A stretch of DNA of 64,000 nucleotides from Clarkia xantiana subsp. parviflora (taxonomy: Eukaryota > Streptophyta > Magnoliopsida > Myrtales > Onagraceae): positions 3,224,001 to 3,288,000 of the forward strand of contig JAPTYO010000017.1 in the NCBI GenBank assembly GCA_036873135.1, read 5' to 3'. Positions 1 to 11,556 of this stretch are shown here, one piece after another. The position numbers and the translations under genes were made by a program. The notes under the pieces were generated by a model, which saw nothing but the letters and a program-made list of their open reading frames with translations, was not told the DNA's origin and did no database searches. How positions within the stretch are numbered: the stretch's first letter is position 1; each line of letters begins with the position of its first letter.

Positions 1-201
1 TATAAAATAGTTTTCAATATTAAATAAATATATATATATATAACTCGGCAAAATACAAACATATATATATATTTATTGCTAAGATTCTATCTTTAAGATT
101 AAATCAATCAACAATATATATATATATGTAAAATTTGGTTCTTATATATATAATATATATTTATTTATTGTCAATATCATAAATAGGGTAACAAATATAC
201 T
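1..201 (-). mobile_element. AT-rich flank, probably leader of a minus-strand copia element
   Basis: This stretch is very AT-rich, with several short TA runs and no supportable ORF. It lies immediately left of the solo LTR that begins at 202. The DNA right of that solo LTR (23290-23820) has the same composition and is the untranslated leader of a minus-strand copia element. If the insertion is removed, one copy of ATACT joins the two flanks, so 1-201 is best read as the continuation of that leader. This is inference from the target duplication and composition; there is no protein evidence. Confidence 0.5.
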
Positions 202-448
202 TGTAAAAACCTAATTTTGGACCACGCGCGACACGTGAGACGTATGGCGCACCTAAATAAGGAAATGTCTAAATTTGGCAAGTAGCGAAGCATCCAAAGA
301 TGCTCAGAGCAATATTATGATAGTTATATGTATTTATTGTAGAAAATATTTACGGAATATTTAGTATTAAATTTCAGCATATTTAGCATTTAATATAGAG
401 AATAAATCAGTAGGATTTTATTACCTAATTAAACTAAGCCCTATGTAT

Positions 449-456
449 TATAAATA
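449..456 (+). promoter_or_regulatory. TATA box of the solo LTR
   Basis: TATAAATA lies about 250 bp inside the left end of the solo LTR. That is where an LTR promoter would be expected, and it would leave a very long R-U5 part. It is predicted by motif only. Confidence 0.4.
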
Positions 457-714
457 GTGGTCTATGTTTACCTTGGGGGATAAAAAAAGAAGAAAGGAAA
501 ATTATCAGAAAAATACAGAGATTCGTCTGATGATAGTGTTCTTATTAATATAGCATGCAAATATCTTAGTTTGTTTGTCTTCATTAGTTTTTTTTTTATT
601 ATTATAATAATTATACTAACAAAATTGATATTCCTTACATCGACACATATCGGGAAACCCATCACTCCATCCACGACATTCACGACAGCCACGACTTCGC
701 CTCACTTCACTGTC

Positions 715-870
715 GACCACCAGGACCGGTCCAGGACCATTTAAGTCCATTTAGAATGGACTTTTCCATTTCGGTCCTAGACCGGTCCAGGACCGTTAGG
801 ACCGTTTGAAACGGTCTCGGTCTTAACGGTCCTGGTTTCGGTCCAGGTCCGTTAGGACCGTTAGGTCCAG
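715..870 (+). repeat. GGTCCAGGACCGTT-rich repeat cluster, left
   Basis: The cluster repeats short motifs such as GGTCCAGGACCGTT and AGGACCGTT many times, in both orientations. A matching cluster in mostly opposite orientation occupies 1501-1690. The pair looks like the subterminal repeats of a roughly 1-kb non-autonomous DNA transposon (hAT-like), but I found no clear matching terminal inverted repeats or 8-bp duplication. The AT-rich DNA between the clusters (870-1500) holds no gene. Confidence 0.45.
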
Positions 871-1359
871 ACTTTTTTTTTTTTTTTTAATTCAAGTTTT
901 TTTATCTGAATTTTTTTTAGATATTAAATATGAATTTGTTAATATATTATATTTTGTAAATATTATTATATTAACTTCGAATTTTTTATTATATGATATT
1001 TTTTAAATGTTAATATATTAAATCTGATTTTTTTAATACATGATATTTTTTAAATATTAATATATTAAAACTGATTTTTTTAGCTAAATCTGAACGTAAC
1101 GTGAAATATATATTCTTCAAGATCGGTTCAGGATTGTTAAGACTGTTTAAGCAATTCTGATATTTTCATTCCCGGTTTTGAAAAAAAAAAATTCTTAGAA
1201 TCCAATTATTTCATAGAAAAAATCTAAAAACAAATCCTAATTTTTTTTATTCGTAATAGTTTTTATTAAATAACTAAAATAAAATTCTAAGAAATGAGAT
1301 TTTTTTTTTTTTTACAAATAAGGAAAATATTATAGTACAAAATAGTTATAAAATTTAAG

Positions 1360-1363
<4 letters not shown>

Positions 1364-1414
<51 letters not shown>
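1364..1414. repeat. (TA)n microsatellite
   Basis: About 25 consecutive TA dinucleotides are followed by a short TATG/TATA stretch. The apparent minus-strand ORF across it, rich in Ile and Tyr, is only the translation of the microsatellite. Confidence 0.9.
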
Positions 1415-1422
<8 letters not shown>

Positions 1423-1500
1423 ATATAGGCAAGCACTGCTACTGCTATACAAGAAGTACAGCAAGCAGCTCCTGAGTCCTGGCTACACCTTGCCAACTTG

Positions 1501-1690
1501 ATAGTTATTGTCTTAACGGTCCAAACGGTCCGGATTTGGACTCCACGGTCCAAACGGTCCTAGATCGAAATTAAGTCCAGGACCGTTAAGGACCGAAATG
1601 GTAGGTCCATTGGACCTGGACTCAAACGGTCCTGGACTTTTCGGTTCGGTCCTGGAACGGTCACGGACTGGACTTGGACTTTATGGACTT
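1501..1690 (-). repeat. GGTCCAGGACCGTT-rich repeat cluster, right
   Basis: This is the counterpart of the cluster at 715-870. Read on the minus strand it begins with a GGAGTGAGCAAAA-like end (about 1690-1705) and continues with AGTCCAGGACCG motifs. That end resembles hAT terminal sequences of plants. No matching left terminus was seen, so the element boundary is open. Confidence 0.4.
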
Positions 1691-1705
1691 TTTGCTCACT
1701 CCTAC

Positions 1706-2134
1706 ATCTGACCCAATTCGCTGCTGTCATATCGCCCGGTGTCACCCGTACCAGCGTCCAACGATCCAGCTCTTCCCCGACCAGCCACTACGATTCTGAA
1801 CGAATCCGACTACCGTGTCCTCTACTATGTCGCTCTGGCTGGCCTGCCGCATAGTCACTCCACCATCGCCGCTGCTGTTAGCCATAGCTAGCCTTCGGTC
1901 GAGCTAATATGTTCTGTTGTTCCATTGACGTCCAACGCAGTTACTAATCTTCATAGACATCACGATCTGTAATAGTCCATTCATTACAACCATCCTCAAC
2001 TCTCCGATCCACCACTGGAAAGCTCCAAGGCCCTAGCGTCTCACTGTCCCACCATCCAACCGTGGCCACTGGTTCCCTTCGTCGAGTTGCTGTCCCCCGT
2101 CGCTCCCGTCCACTTCAGCTAATACAGTCGCTAC
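1706..2134. mobile_element. C-rich internal part of the solo LTR, no gene seen
   Basis: This is GC-richer DNA with many CCA and CGT motifs, continuous in style with 12651-13026 and 22331-22740 once E1 and E2 are removed. I see no ORF with a recognisable domain. It ends at GCTAC (2130-2134), the target duplication of E1. Confidence 0.5.
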
Positions 2135-2859
2135 TGATGGGTTCCGATGTAATCGTTAGCCCCGTCAACAGTCATTAGACGGCGAGTAAGCCCAATAGGC
2201 CTTGTAAAGGACCTGGAAGGCCCAGAGGCCCAGTATGAAGGGTCCCGATGAGATCGGTCCCGATATATGAGCTGAATGCTCCCGACGAGAAGCCTCTGAG
2301 TAGGCCCCGATATGCCTTTGAGAAAGCCCCGAGAAAGCTGGCCCTGTCTCGTGAGACGAGGGGTCCTGGGTGGTGACCTAGAATGAGATAACTATGGAGT
2401 CCCCGATATGAATTGGGACTTGTGATCAGAGGATAAGACCAAGAAACCCGCCTACTAGATAGAGTAATGGGGAAACGGTTGAGATACAGATAACCTCCCC
2501 CGAAATACGCAGGGCGTGCCCGAGATACGCGGAACGTGGGCGAGATACGCGGAGCGTGGTGCGAGATACACGGAATCCCGAACGAGATATACGGAATCGT
2601 GGGTAAAACTGCCAGGCGCAGTTACAGGTAACTGAGTAACTTCCCCTCCTATATAAAGGAGGAAGTTACCTCAGAAAACACACATTCTAATACGAACTTA
2701 GATTACTGCTTACCACCCCATCGTTCATACACTCATTTAGGCATCGGAGAGGGATTCTGGGTCACAACCCAGGTCATCCCCTTTTGCAGGATTACGCGGA
2801 GCCCAGGAGTTCAAGCCTTTCCGTCAAGAACGTAACGGAGCTTCGCCCGTGATCCAACA
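2135..2859 (+). repeat. 5' LTR of E1
   Basis: It runs from TGATGGGTTCCGATG to GATCCAACA. It holds a TATA box (TATATAAA, 2650-2657) and, just upstream, five tandem 20-bp units of the type CGAGATACGCGGAACGTGGG at 2501-2603. The 3' LTR carries a 13-bp longer CCCGA-rich stretch near its position 12100. Confidence 0.95.
2501..2603 (+). repeat. 20-bp tandem array upstream of the LTR TATA box
   Basis: There are five units with the core GAGATACGCGGAACGTGG and small variations, ending about 45 bp before the TATA box. The same array is found at 12288-12390 in the other LTR, at 41177-41299 in E4 (six units) and at about 61341-61462 in E5 (six units). Position and conservation suggest an enhancer-like role; this is inference. 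Confidence 0.8.
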
Positions 2860-2877
2860 TTGGCGCCGTCTATGGGA
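2860..2877 (+). other. Primer-binding site of E1
   Basis: TTGGCGCCGTCTATGGGA follows the LTR directly. The first bases, TGGCGCCGT, match the complement of a tRNA 3' end of the Asp type used by many plant gypsy elements. The same site follows the LTRs of E2, E3, E4 and E5. Confidence 0.8.
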
Positions 2878-2913
2878 ACCTTACGAAAAGCCAAAATAGT
2901 TTCTACTAGATCG

Positions 2914-5556
2914 ATGGCTGGTGGTGGCAAGAAGAAGCAAGTCCAGGCCGGCAGTTCTCGCCCTGCTGGAACTGTGAATTCCCCGTTGCTGGGGCATGCT
3001 GCTGAACAAGGTGAGCACCCTGCTGTTTCTCAGACAGGGGGGCATGGTGAAGATTATTAGGTCTCATTCCGAGACACGGCAGTGAACAGGGAGGATATCC
3101 CGCGAAGGGAGGTGGATTCTCCTCCAAACCCGGTGGTGCAAAGAGAGGAAATCCCACAGAGGGAGGTAGGTGCTTCCTCAAACTCGGAGTTGGCTAAGGT
3201 AGTAGCCGATGCTATGCCCATGTTTTTGGCGGCCATGGAGGCTCTGCTGGACAAGAGAGAGGCTGCTAGGAGGGGAGAAGAGTTACCTCCAAGAGAGGAG
3301 TTGCCCCCACCTCCTCCAAGGGAGGTTCAAGAAGAACAGGAGGTTCAGCCCAGGAATAGGGGTAAGGAGCCTGCGCACTCGGAGAAGTTCGTGGTCGATG
3401 GTCCCGGACCAGTGCAACACAGGACCATTCCTCTGAATGGCCCCATCACCCCCGACCAGGTGGTGAAAATCGTCAGCATCTGCATGGGCGACCAGAAGCA
3501 TATGACATCGGAGCTGAGGGACCGATCCACTCATCCTTTTGTTCCACGGCTGTTGGATACTGTCGCCCCGCCAGGGCTAGGCATCCCGACCATCAAGGAG
3601 TACGATGGTGAAGGAGACCCGGTGCGCCATGTTCAGAGGCATGTCCAGGCATGTATGGGTAGGACCTCGAATGATGACCTCGTGTGTTCGCTGTTCCTGA
3701 TCACCTTGGGAGAAAGGGCCATGACATGGTTTTTCAGCCTACCGCCGGGAAGTATTACTTGCTGGGCTGATATGCACGACCGCTTCATCAAGCAATATCA
3801 AGGTCGTAGGCGCCTCTTGAAGAGCGTGAGGTCTTTGACCCAGGTGGTGCAGAGATCTGACGAATTGTTGGCATACTACTACCAACGGTTCACTGCTAGT
3901 GCCGCGGAGATCGATGAGGAGATATCGGAAGGAAAGACCATCCGCACTTTCCTTCGGAACCTGACTGCTCCGTATAATTCTGACCTGATGCACAGTGTAG
4001 CCGCGAAGGCTGTGTGGAGTATGGAGGCCTTGCAGGCAAGGGTGAAGCAGCAAATCGACGTGCATGAGTCAAAGATTGCTGCCGGAGAGCTTGATCCTCC
4101 GAAGTCGGGAAGAGGAAAGCCATCGTCCAAGCTGTCGGATGATCGCAAAGGGAGCGACAAAACGGAGGGAAGTAGGAACCGTGGTCGCCCCGATAGAAGG
4201 GAAGACAAGCATCCTCCGAGGAAGGATAACCGCGAGGGTCGTAATGTTCCCCTCAATAGTTCGATGACCTCCGTGTTAGCGGTGATGGATCGGCAGGGTC
4301 TCGCCCGATACCCCCCGAGGAAAGAAGGTGAATTCTTGGGAGGTCGCTCTGATCGTTATTGTCGATACCATCGAGCCAATGGTCACGACACAGATAACTG
4401 TCGGGAGCTGAAGAAGGAAATAGAGAAGCTGATCCAGAAGGGGAAGCTTAAGGAGTTTGTTGGTAGGGGACGGTGCCGATCCCGTTCCAAAACTCGATCG
4501 CGGTCTCGTTCCAAGTCCCGCGACCGATCCCCAAAGAAGAAGAAGGTTGAGCCGGAATCCTCCGCTGCCCGTAAGGAGAGACGGGGAACCATTAACGTCA
4601 TTCACGGAGGAATGGCGGCGGGAGGTGATACCTCCGCTTCTCGGGAGAATTATGCTTCCCGTATCTCTGCTGCGGTGGTGTTAGGAAAGAGGTCCCGGTC
4701 GTGGACTGTAAAGGAAGAAATGGTGATTTTTTTCTCAGCGGAGGATTTGATAGGCGTGGAGTGCCCCCACGATGACGCCTTGGTCGTTACCCTGGATGTG
4801 GATGGATTCGAGATGAAGCGGATCCTGATAGATGGAGGGAGCTCCTCCGACATTCTGTTTATGAACGCCCTGGAGGCCATGGGAAAGACGAAGAAAGACC
4901 TGACGCAGGTGAACTTCCCGATGGTAGCATTCTCTGGCTCTGCTTCCTTACCGGTGGAATTCGGTAGTGGCTGGAAAGTGGAACGGCGGAACGTGGATTT
5001 CGTCGTGGTAGAGTCTGTGCGGACGTGTAACGCTATTATCGGGAGGACCACTATCAACCCACTCATGGCAGTTGCCTCGACCGTCCACCAGAAGATGAAG
5101 TTCCCGACTGACAATGGGGTTGGAGAAGTCAAGGGTGACCAGGTGGCATCCAGAAGGTGTTATGTTAACACCACCCGAAGGAGAAGGAGGGAAGCTATGG
5201 CTGCCCTTCAGACTGATGCCGATCCTCGAGAGGAGTTTGGGCGTCCCGCCCCCATGGAGGATCTGAAAGAGGTCGAGATTGACGGACCTCAAAGAAAGGT
5301 GAAGATCGGGTCTGCTTTGTCGGAGGAAAGAGCCCGAGATTTAATCGAGCTCCTGAAGGAGTTTAAGGAGCTGTTTGACTGGTCCCCGAGCGATATGCCA
5401 GGAATCAGCCCCGACGTGATAGTGCACGAGCTGAAGATTGATCCCGCGATCAAGCCTATCGCGCAGAAGAGGCGTCCGATGGGCGCGGATAAGAGGGTCG
5501 CGATCCAGCAGGAGGTGGGCAGGTTGCTCGACGCTGGATTCATCAAGGAGCTCTGA
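2914..5556 (+). pseudogene. E1 gag and protease with N-terminal part of RT (broken)
   Basis: Gag-pro part of the E1 polyprotein. The start is taken at ATG 2914; compared with E5 the original start may have been the ATA at 2896. After a low-complexity N-terminus comes the conserved gag segment with TIPLNGPITPDQVVKI, then the retrotransposon gag domain around LGERAMTWFFSLPPG. Next are a CX2HX4HX4C zinc knuckle (about 4363-4402), an Arg-Ser tract (about 4477-4533) and an aspartic protease with DGGSS (about 4834) instead of the usual DSG or DTG. There is a TAG at 3058-3060. A 24-bp deletion relative to E4 sits near 4940, and a CGA to TGA change stops the frame at 5554-5556. Later codons of RT continue in the same frame. 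Confidence 0.92.
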
Positions 5557-8533
5557 TTCCAGACTTGGGTCGCTAACCCTGTCCTGGTGAGAAAGAGTAA
5601 TGGGAAGTGGCGGATGTGTGTCGATTTCCGCGACTTGAACAAGGCCTGCCCGAAGGATTGTTATCCGCTCCCGAGGATTGATCAGTTGGTGGATGCCACA
5701 TCGGGACACGAGCTGTTGAGCTTCATGGACGCGTATTCCGGTTACAACCAGATCAAGATGGCGAAGGAGGACGCCCACCCATACAGCCTTTTATGCTGAT
5801 AGTGACGTCTATCACTACGACGTTATGCCCTTCGGGCTGATCAATGCCGGAGCAACTTACCAGAGGATGGTGAACAAATTGTTCGGAGACATGCTGGGAA
5901 AGACCATGGAGGCTTATGTGGATGACATGCTGGTAAAGTCCCGACAGGCAGGAGACCATGTCCAAAACTTGGCGGTGGCGTTTGAGCGGATGAAGTTTCA
6001 TCAAGTTCGTTTGAACCCAGACAAGTGCGCTTTCAGGGTGAACTCGGGAAAATTCCTGGGATTTATGGTGAGCCAGAGAGGAATCGAGGTGAATCCTGAG
6101 AAGCTGAGAGCAATCGAGGAGATGCAGTCTCCGAAAACCCATCGGGGGTCCAGGTGCTGAATGGACGATTAGCCGCGATGAATCGTTTCCTGTCTAAGGC
6201 GACTGATCGAGCCATGCCATTTTTTGATGTGCTAAGGGCCCACAAGAAGTTTGAATGGTCCGACAAGTGCGAGGAGGCATTCCAAGCACTCAAACAACAC
6301 CTCCGTACCCTCCCGCCGTTGGCGAAACCGGTTCCAGGCGAGCCGCTTTATCTCTATTTGGCTGTTTCTGCAGTCGCAATTAGCTCTGTTTTAATAAAGA
6401 TTGTCAAGGGCAACCAAGTTCCTGTTTATTATGTAAGCAAGGCGTTTGCCAAATTTGAAATGAATTATCCCGCTATTGAGAAGTATTTCTTTGCGTTGAT
6501 TGTTGCTGCTCGAAAGCTACGGCCTTACTTCCATGCCCACGAAGTTACGGTGTTAACTAATCAGCCCTTGAAGCACTTTTTGAACCGACCAGAGGCGTCG
6601 GGGAGATTGGTAAAATGGGCCATCGAGCTTACGGAGTTCCGTATCCACTTTGCTCCAAGGACAGCTATTAAGGGCCAGGCATTGGCAGATTTTATAGCAG
6701 AGTCTACAGCACCCGATCTAGAAGAAGCAGGTCCTGTAGAGGGGGCAACCATGGAGGTCCCGATAGCAGAACAGCCAGAACAGCCAAATGAGGAGAACAC
6801 CTGGGAGATGTACACTGATGGTTCATCAAGTGTAGAAGGATCGGGGCAGGATTTATATTGATACCGCCCGGTGGAGGCGAGCCCCTGCGATATGCCTTGG
6901 CCTTGACGTTTAAGGCTACCAACAATGAAGCTGAGTATGAGGCTCTCATCACGGGCCTTAAAATCGCCAAAGGTACGGGAGTCGGTCATTTAAAAGTGAA
7001 GTGTGATGCCAGCTTGATCGTGAATCAAGTCCAGGGGAATTATGAAGCCAAGAGCCCGACAATGAGGAAGCATTTGCACGAGGTGCAGACTTAGAAGGGA
7101 AGCTTCAAAAGCTTCGACATTGAGGCAATCCCGAGGGAGGAAAACGCGGAAGTAGACGCTTTAAGCAAGTTTGCTCTAGGTGTAGCCCCCGAGGAGAATC
7201 GGAAGGTGCACTTTCTGGAGAGAGCGTGATTATCTCAACCATCGATCCGTCGCAGGTATGCGCTATTGAAGCAGGATCGGATGAAGAAGAGAAACCCACC
7301 TGGATGACCCTGATAGTCACATACCTGACTACGGGGGCACTCCCCGATGATGAAGTGGCAGCTGTTAGGTTGCGTCGAATCGTGAGCAACTACGTGATGG
7401 TGGACAGCCAGTTATACAAGAGGGGGCATGTAAAGCCTTTTCTGAAATGTGTGGCGGAGCCTGATACGAATCGGATCCTGAGAGAGTTGCATGAAGGAGT
7501 CGCGGCTTGTCATGAAGGGGCCCGATCCATTGTGAGGAAAGCGTTGAATCTAGGCTACTATTGGCCTTCGATGAACAAGGAAGCGACAGCGATGGTCCAA
7601 TCCTGCGATGCATGCCAGAGGTACGCTCCGAATATCGTGGCTCCTGCCGCGGAGTTGATGTCCATCAGAAGTGCTTGGCCCTTCGCGCAGTGGGCAATTG
7701 ACTTGGTGGGACCTCTTCCACAAGCAAAAGGTCAGTGCAAGTATTTGCTCGTAGCCATTGATTACTTTTCGAAGTGGATAGAGGCTAAGGCGTTGGCCAA
7801 GACGACGGGGCAGCAGATCCTCAAGTTCCTCCAAACTCAGATCGTATCCCGGTATGGGGTTCCTCGAGTGTTGATCAGCGATAATGGCCCTCCGTTTAAT
7901 GGGGCTCAATTGAAGGAGTATCTGGAGGAATTGAACATCGAGCATCGGACAGCTTCCGTCCACCATGCTCAGACTAATGGCCAAGTCGGGTCAGCCAACA
8001 AGATCGTGATGGATGGCTTGAAGAAGAGGTTCTATGCCTTGCAGGTTCATTGGCTGGATGAGCTTGAAAACGTGCTGTGGGCTGTTAGAACAACACCCAA
8101 GCAATCGACGGGGGAAACTCCGTTTGGCGTTGTTTATGGCACGGAGGCAGTTGCTCCCGTGGAGATAGCGGTGGCGTCCCATCGCAGGAGGTATTATGAG
8201 CCTCTGACGAACGAGGAAATGAGACGTCTAGACTTGGATTTGCTCGAAGAGAAAAGGTGGAAGGCTGATGAAGTTCAGGCTCGGATACGTCTGGCGACAG
8301 CCAGGTACTATAATCGGCGGGTCAAGTCCCGACAATTCTTCGTGGGAGAACTTGTTTGACGAAGGAATGAGTTCGTCCATCAAGACCGAATCAACAAGCT
8401 ATCACCGAAATGGGAGGGACCTTATAAGATCGTAGGGATGCCAGCCCCGAATGCGTACAAGCTAGAAGACCTTGATGGCAAGACGTTGAAACATTCCTTC
8501 AGTGGCGCACACTTGAAGAAGTATCATGTTTGA
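5557..8533 (+). pseudogene. E1 pol: RT, RNase H, aRNase H, integrase (broken)
   Basis: This continues gag-pro without a gap. RT shows VDFRDLNKACPKD, MPFGLINAGATYQRMV and the catalytic YVDD. RNase H of Ty3 type follows, then an archaeal-type second RNase H (WEMYTDGSS, NNEAEYEAL), diagnostic of the Tat lineage. The integrase has an HHCC finger (H about 7490, CDACQRY about 7603), the Asp residues of WAIDLVGPL and SDNGPPF, and a GPYKIVG motif in the C-terminus. The catalytic Glu of D,D-35-E is replaced by Gly (7988-7990, GTC-GGG where E4 has GTA-GAA). Frameshifts lie near 5775, 6147, 6849 and 7228, with stops at 7092-7094 and 8357-8359. The polyprotein would end at TGA 8531. Confidence 0.93.
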
Positions 8534-9340
8534 TATTAAGTCGCCTTAAGAGGTGCATAATGTTAAGTCGCCGCGAATGGCGCAAGTTTTCTATCAATTG
8601 ATCCGATGTAAGCCAGCTTTGAGTTGTTAATGAATAAAAGAGGTTGCTTCCGATCAAATTGCTTTTAGATTTATTCTAACTGTTAGTAAGTCGTTCTGAA
8701 GGACGCGATAAAAGCCTTCCGAGGTACGATTAAAAGCCTTACGAGGTATGAGTAAGTCGCCTTTATGGCGCGATAAAAAGCCTTCCGAGGTACGGACAAA
8801 AGCCTTACGGGGTATGAGTAAGTCGTCTTTATGATGCAACCAAAAGCCTAGGTATGAAAAAGCCCTAACGGGTCCGCATAAATCGTCTATATGATGCAGC
8901 AAAAAGCCTTAAGGGGTACGATTAAGTCGTCTGGAATGACGCGATAAAAGCCCTAAGGGGTACGATTAAGTCGTCTAGAATGGCGTGATAAAAGCCTTAA
9001 AGGGTGCGAAAAAATCATCTTAAGTGATGTGTGAAATTGCCTTGAATGGCATGGATGAGAAACCTTAAGTGGTAAAGTCCCGAGAAAAATGTCGCGAAGG
9101 ACATACGAAATTACATTAAATGATATGGATGAGAAACCTTAAGTGGTGAAGTCCCGAATAAAGTATCGGGAAGATGCATTGGAACGTTTTAAGTAACGAA
9201 TCTAAAGTCGCTTTAAGTATTGCAACGATTATCGAGACCAAAATAGATGAAAGGAATTTCTTATAAGGGCTCGAAGGCCTAAGGGTTCCGATACAAAGAG
9301 ACAAGGAGGATACAAGGAGAAAAATTACAAGGACTTAAAG
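8534..9340 (+). repeat. Degenerate AAGCCTTA/AAGTCGTCT repeat spacer of E1
   Basis: This spacer follows the integrase. It is built from imperfect short units such as AAAAGCCTTACGAGGTA and AAGTCGTCTTTATGATGC. It separates the sense polyprotein from the antisense gene, so both transcripts would converge on it. The same spacer is at 57045-57890 in E4. No ORF of note. Confidence 0.75.
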
Positions 9341-9349
9341 AATAAAGCA

Positions 9350-11556
9350 TTAAGCTTGGTCCTTGTTGGAAGTTGGGTCCTCAGCAGCTTTGGAAGGAGC
9401 AGGAATCGAGGGGTCCTGGGCGGAAGGCTCCGCAGTCTGTGGAGTCGGGTCCGCGGCATCGACCTCATCACTCTCCGCGGGGAGGCTGAAGTATTTCTCC
9501 GCGAAGGGGGCGAGGGTCTTGGACTTCTTGAAGTCGATGGAATCCTCGTATGCCGTGTAAAGTTCCTCGACGGCATTGAACAGAACGTTCTCCACCTCGG
9601 TTTTGCAGAACCCCACGGCATCCGCCTTGAAGTCATCGGAGTTCCGATACTCCTCGCGCCCCTCCTCGCGACCCTTTTGGCGACCCTCCTTGTGGCCTTG
9701 AGCCTTTGCCTCAACCAGCTTGGCAGGAATTTCAGCCTTCTCGGCCTCAAGTCCCGCCTTGGCTTCCACGAGAATGTTCTTCTCGAAGATGAGCTGCCTC
9801 TTCTCAGCCTCGTGCCGCTGCTGTTCCTCCTTGAGTATCCTCCGCTCCCGACGTAGCACGGCTTCATGATCTTGAACCTGCTTGTGCAGGCTCATAGCCT
9901 TCTCGCCAAGGAGGGTCTGTTCCTTGGCTATCTTCTCCCTCGCCGCCACAGCGCTGGCAAGGTCCTCCTGGAGTTTGGCTAAGGCCCTGGGGTCCGACCT
10001 GGCTTGCTCTTCCTCTAAAGCACCCTTCAGAGCCAGGATGTAACCAAAGCAGCGCTACTGGTTCGCCGTTTCCTAAGGCAGAAGGAAAAGAAATTAAGAC
10101 TTGACAATTGAAGGCAAGAACAACAAAGGAAAGAACAAAAGCGAGAGTAAAGTTTTACCTCCATCCGACGAATAGCCATATCGCGAAGGTCTTCCTCGAT
10201 ATCCTCCCGCGCCAAGGAGATTGGGCGTCTCAAGGCTGGTGGAACTGACCCTAACAGCAGATGCAGGGCCAGTTCTCCCCGTTGGAGTGGGACCCCTTGA
10301 AGAGACTCGATCGGGTTCCAGGGAACCGTCTCTTGATCGGGGGTGTAAATCGGGTAGAGGTTCCCATCCACGGGGAGAGGAGGGATGACCTTGGAAGCCT
10401 CAGTCGGAGGAGCCTCGGTCGGGGGCTCCGGAGTTGGAGAACGCAGATCCCGGGGAGGACTCCGAGACACGTCCTCCTCCACAGTTGGCCTCAGGATGCT
10501 TCGACCTGGCCTTTGGCGGGGTAACAAGCCGCCTTCATTTGGCTCCTCGGAGGAGGGGGAAGCCTCCAAGTTGGTCACCCGACGGAACTGAGCTTCCATC
10601 GGAGCATCCTCAGTCATCGACTCCTGTGGAGTCGCAGCCCTTGCTGGAGTGCCAGCCTTCTTCGGAGTAAGAGCCTCCGATGGACCTGCGGTTGCGGGAC
10701 GAATGAAGTCAGGCAGAATATTATTGGGGCACCAGATGATTTGGCGCGCGATGTGTTGGTCCTTTCCGAAGAAGTTGTAATATCCCGCCTTGAAGACGCG
10801 GGGGGTTTCTCCTCGAAGAATATATTTGATCTTCCGGACCCGCGACTCCCGATCAGCAGGGATAAACTCCTCGGGAACCAACCTTATATATTTCTTAATA
10901 GCGTGGCGAGCGCGCTTACCTTCCTCGGCAGTGGTGACACCGAAGGCTTGGTCTATCTCCTCTCTTCTGGCCCGCTTGGCCAACCCGACCTGTTCCTCGG
11001 TTGGAGGAGCTGCAGAGGAAGAGGCAACCCTCTTCAAGGACTTCCGCCTTCGCTTGGAGGTGCCTTGAACAGCATCAGTCTCCCCCTGCTTCAACACGAG
11101 ATGAGTCAGCAGAGATGCCTTCTTGGCTGCAAAATCAAAATAAAAAGCAGTTAGAAATGTTACCCATATAACCTCAGAAATGGAATCGAGGAGTTGGACT
11201 CCGATCTGGATCAAGTCCCCCTCCACGAGCTTGTTGGCGTCGTGGGGAACGAAGGATTCCCCCCAACGGTAAAGCTGGACCAGCTGAAGAGTGTTGAAGT
11301 CATCCTCGGTGTAGACTTCGAGCTTGGGGGCAGGGTCCGCCACAACCTCCCATCGGGGCCATGGGATAGAGCTGTTCTGGACAAAGAAGTAATACTTCTT
11401 CCATCCGCTATTGTCGGACCCTGAGTCACGAATGAGCACCCGATCCTTGTTAAACTTCCAGGTCTCACCATCCCAGCCGAACCGAGAAAGTTGCTCCTTG
11501 GTCCACTTGGGGAGTCGGGGAGTGAAGGAGCAGACACCATCCTTATTGCACTTCAT
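9350..11556 (-). pseudogene. E1 antisense extra gene, 5' part deleted
   Basis: This lies on the strand opposite to gag-pol. Two coding blocks remain. The block at 11556-10160 matches the central part of the E4 antisense gene (SGSDNSGWKKYYFFVQNSS, PRWEVVADP, KRARREEIDQAFGVTT). The block at 10069-9350 is a Glu/Lys-rich coiled coil with GREEGREEYR repeats that ends SNKDQA. The spacer at 10159-10070 starts GTAAAAC and ends AG, as in E4, and is an intron. Compared with E4, about 700 bp upstream of 11557 are gone, including the promoter and first exons. A CAG to TAG change at about 10053 stops the last exon. The family resembles the plant gypsy-type transposon protein domain (Pfam PF04195); its function is unknown. 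Confidence 0.8.

Noticed and set aside
1287..1553. Minus-strand ORF with an Ile-Tyr repeat
   Set aside because: Translation of the TA microsatellite.
3739..4256. Minus-strand ORFs overlapping gag-pol in E1, E4 and E5
   Set aside because: Shadow frames of strongly biased sense coding sequence; no shared start or domain and no link to the real antisense gene downstream.
4477..4540. Arg-Ser tract suggesting a host SR splicing factor
   Set aside because: It is continuous with the gag zinc knuckle and protease of E1 and recurs in E4 and E5, so it is part of the retrotransposon polyprotein.
5554..5556. TGA between protease and RT in E1 as a programmed read-through stop
   Set aside because: E4 has CGA at the same codon and E2 is open at this point, so it is more simply a C to T mutation in a dead copy.
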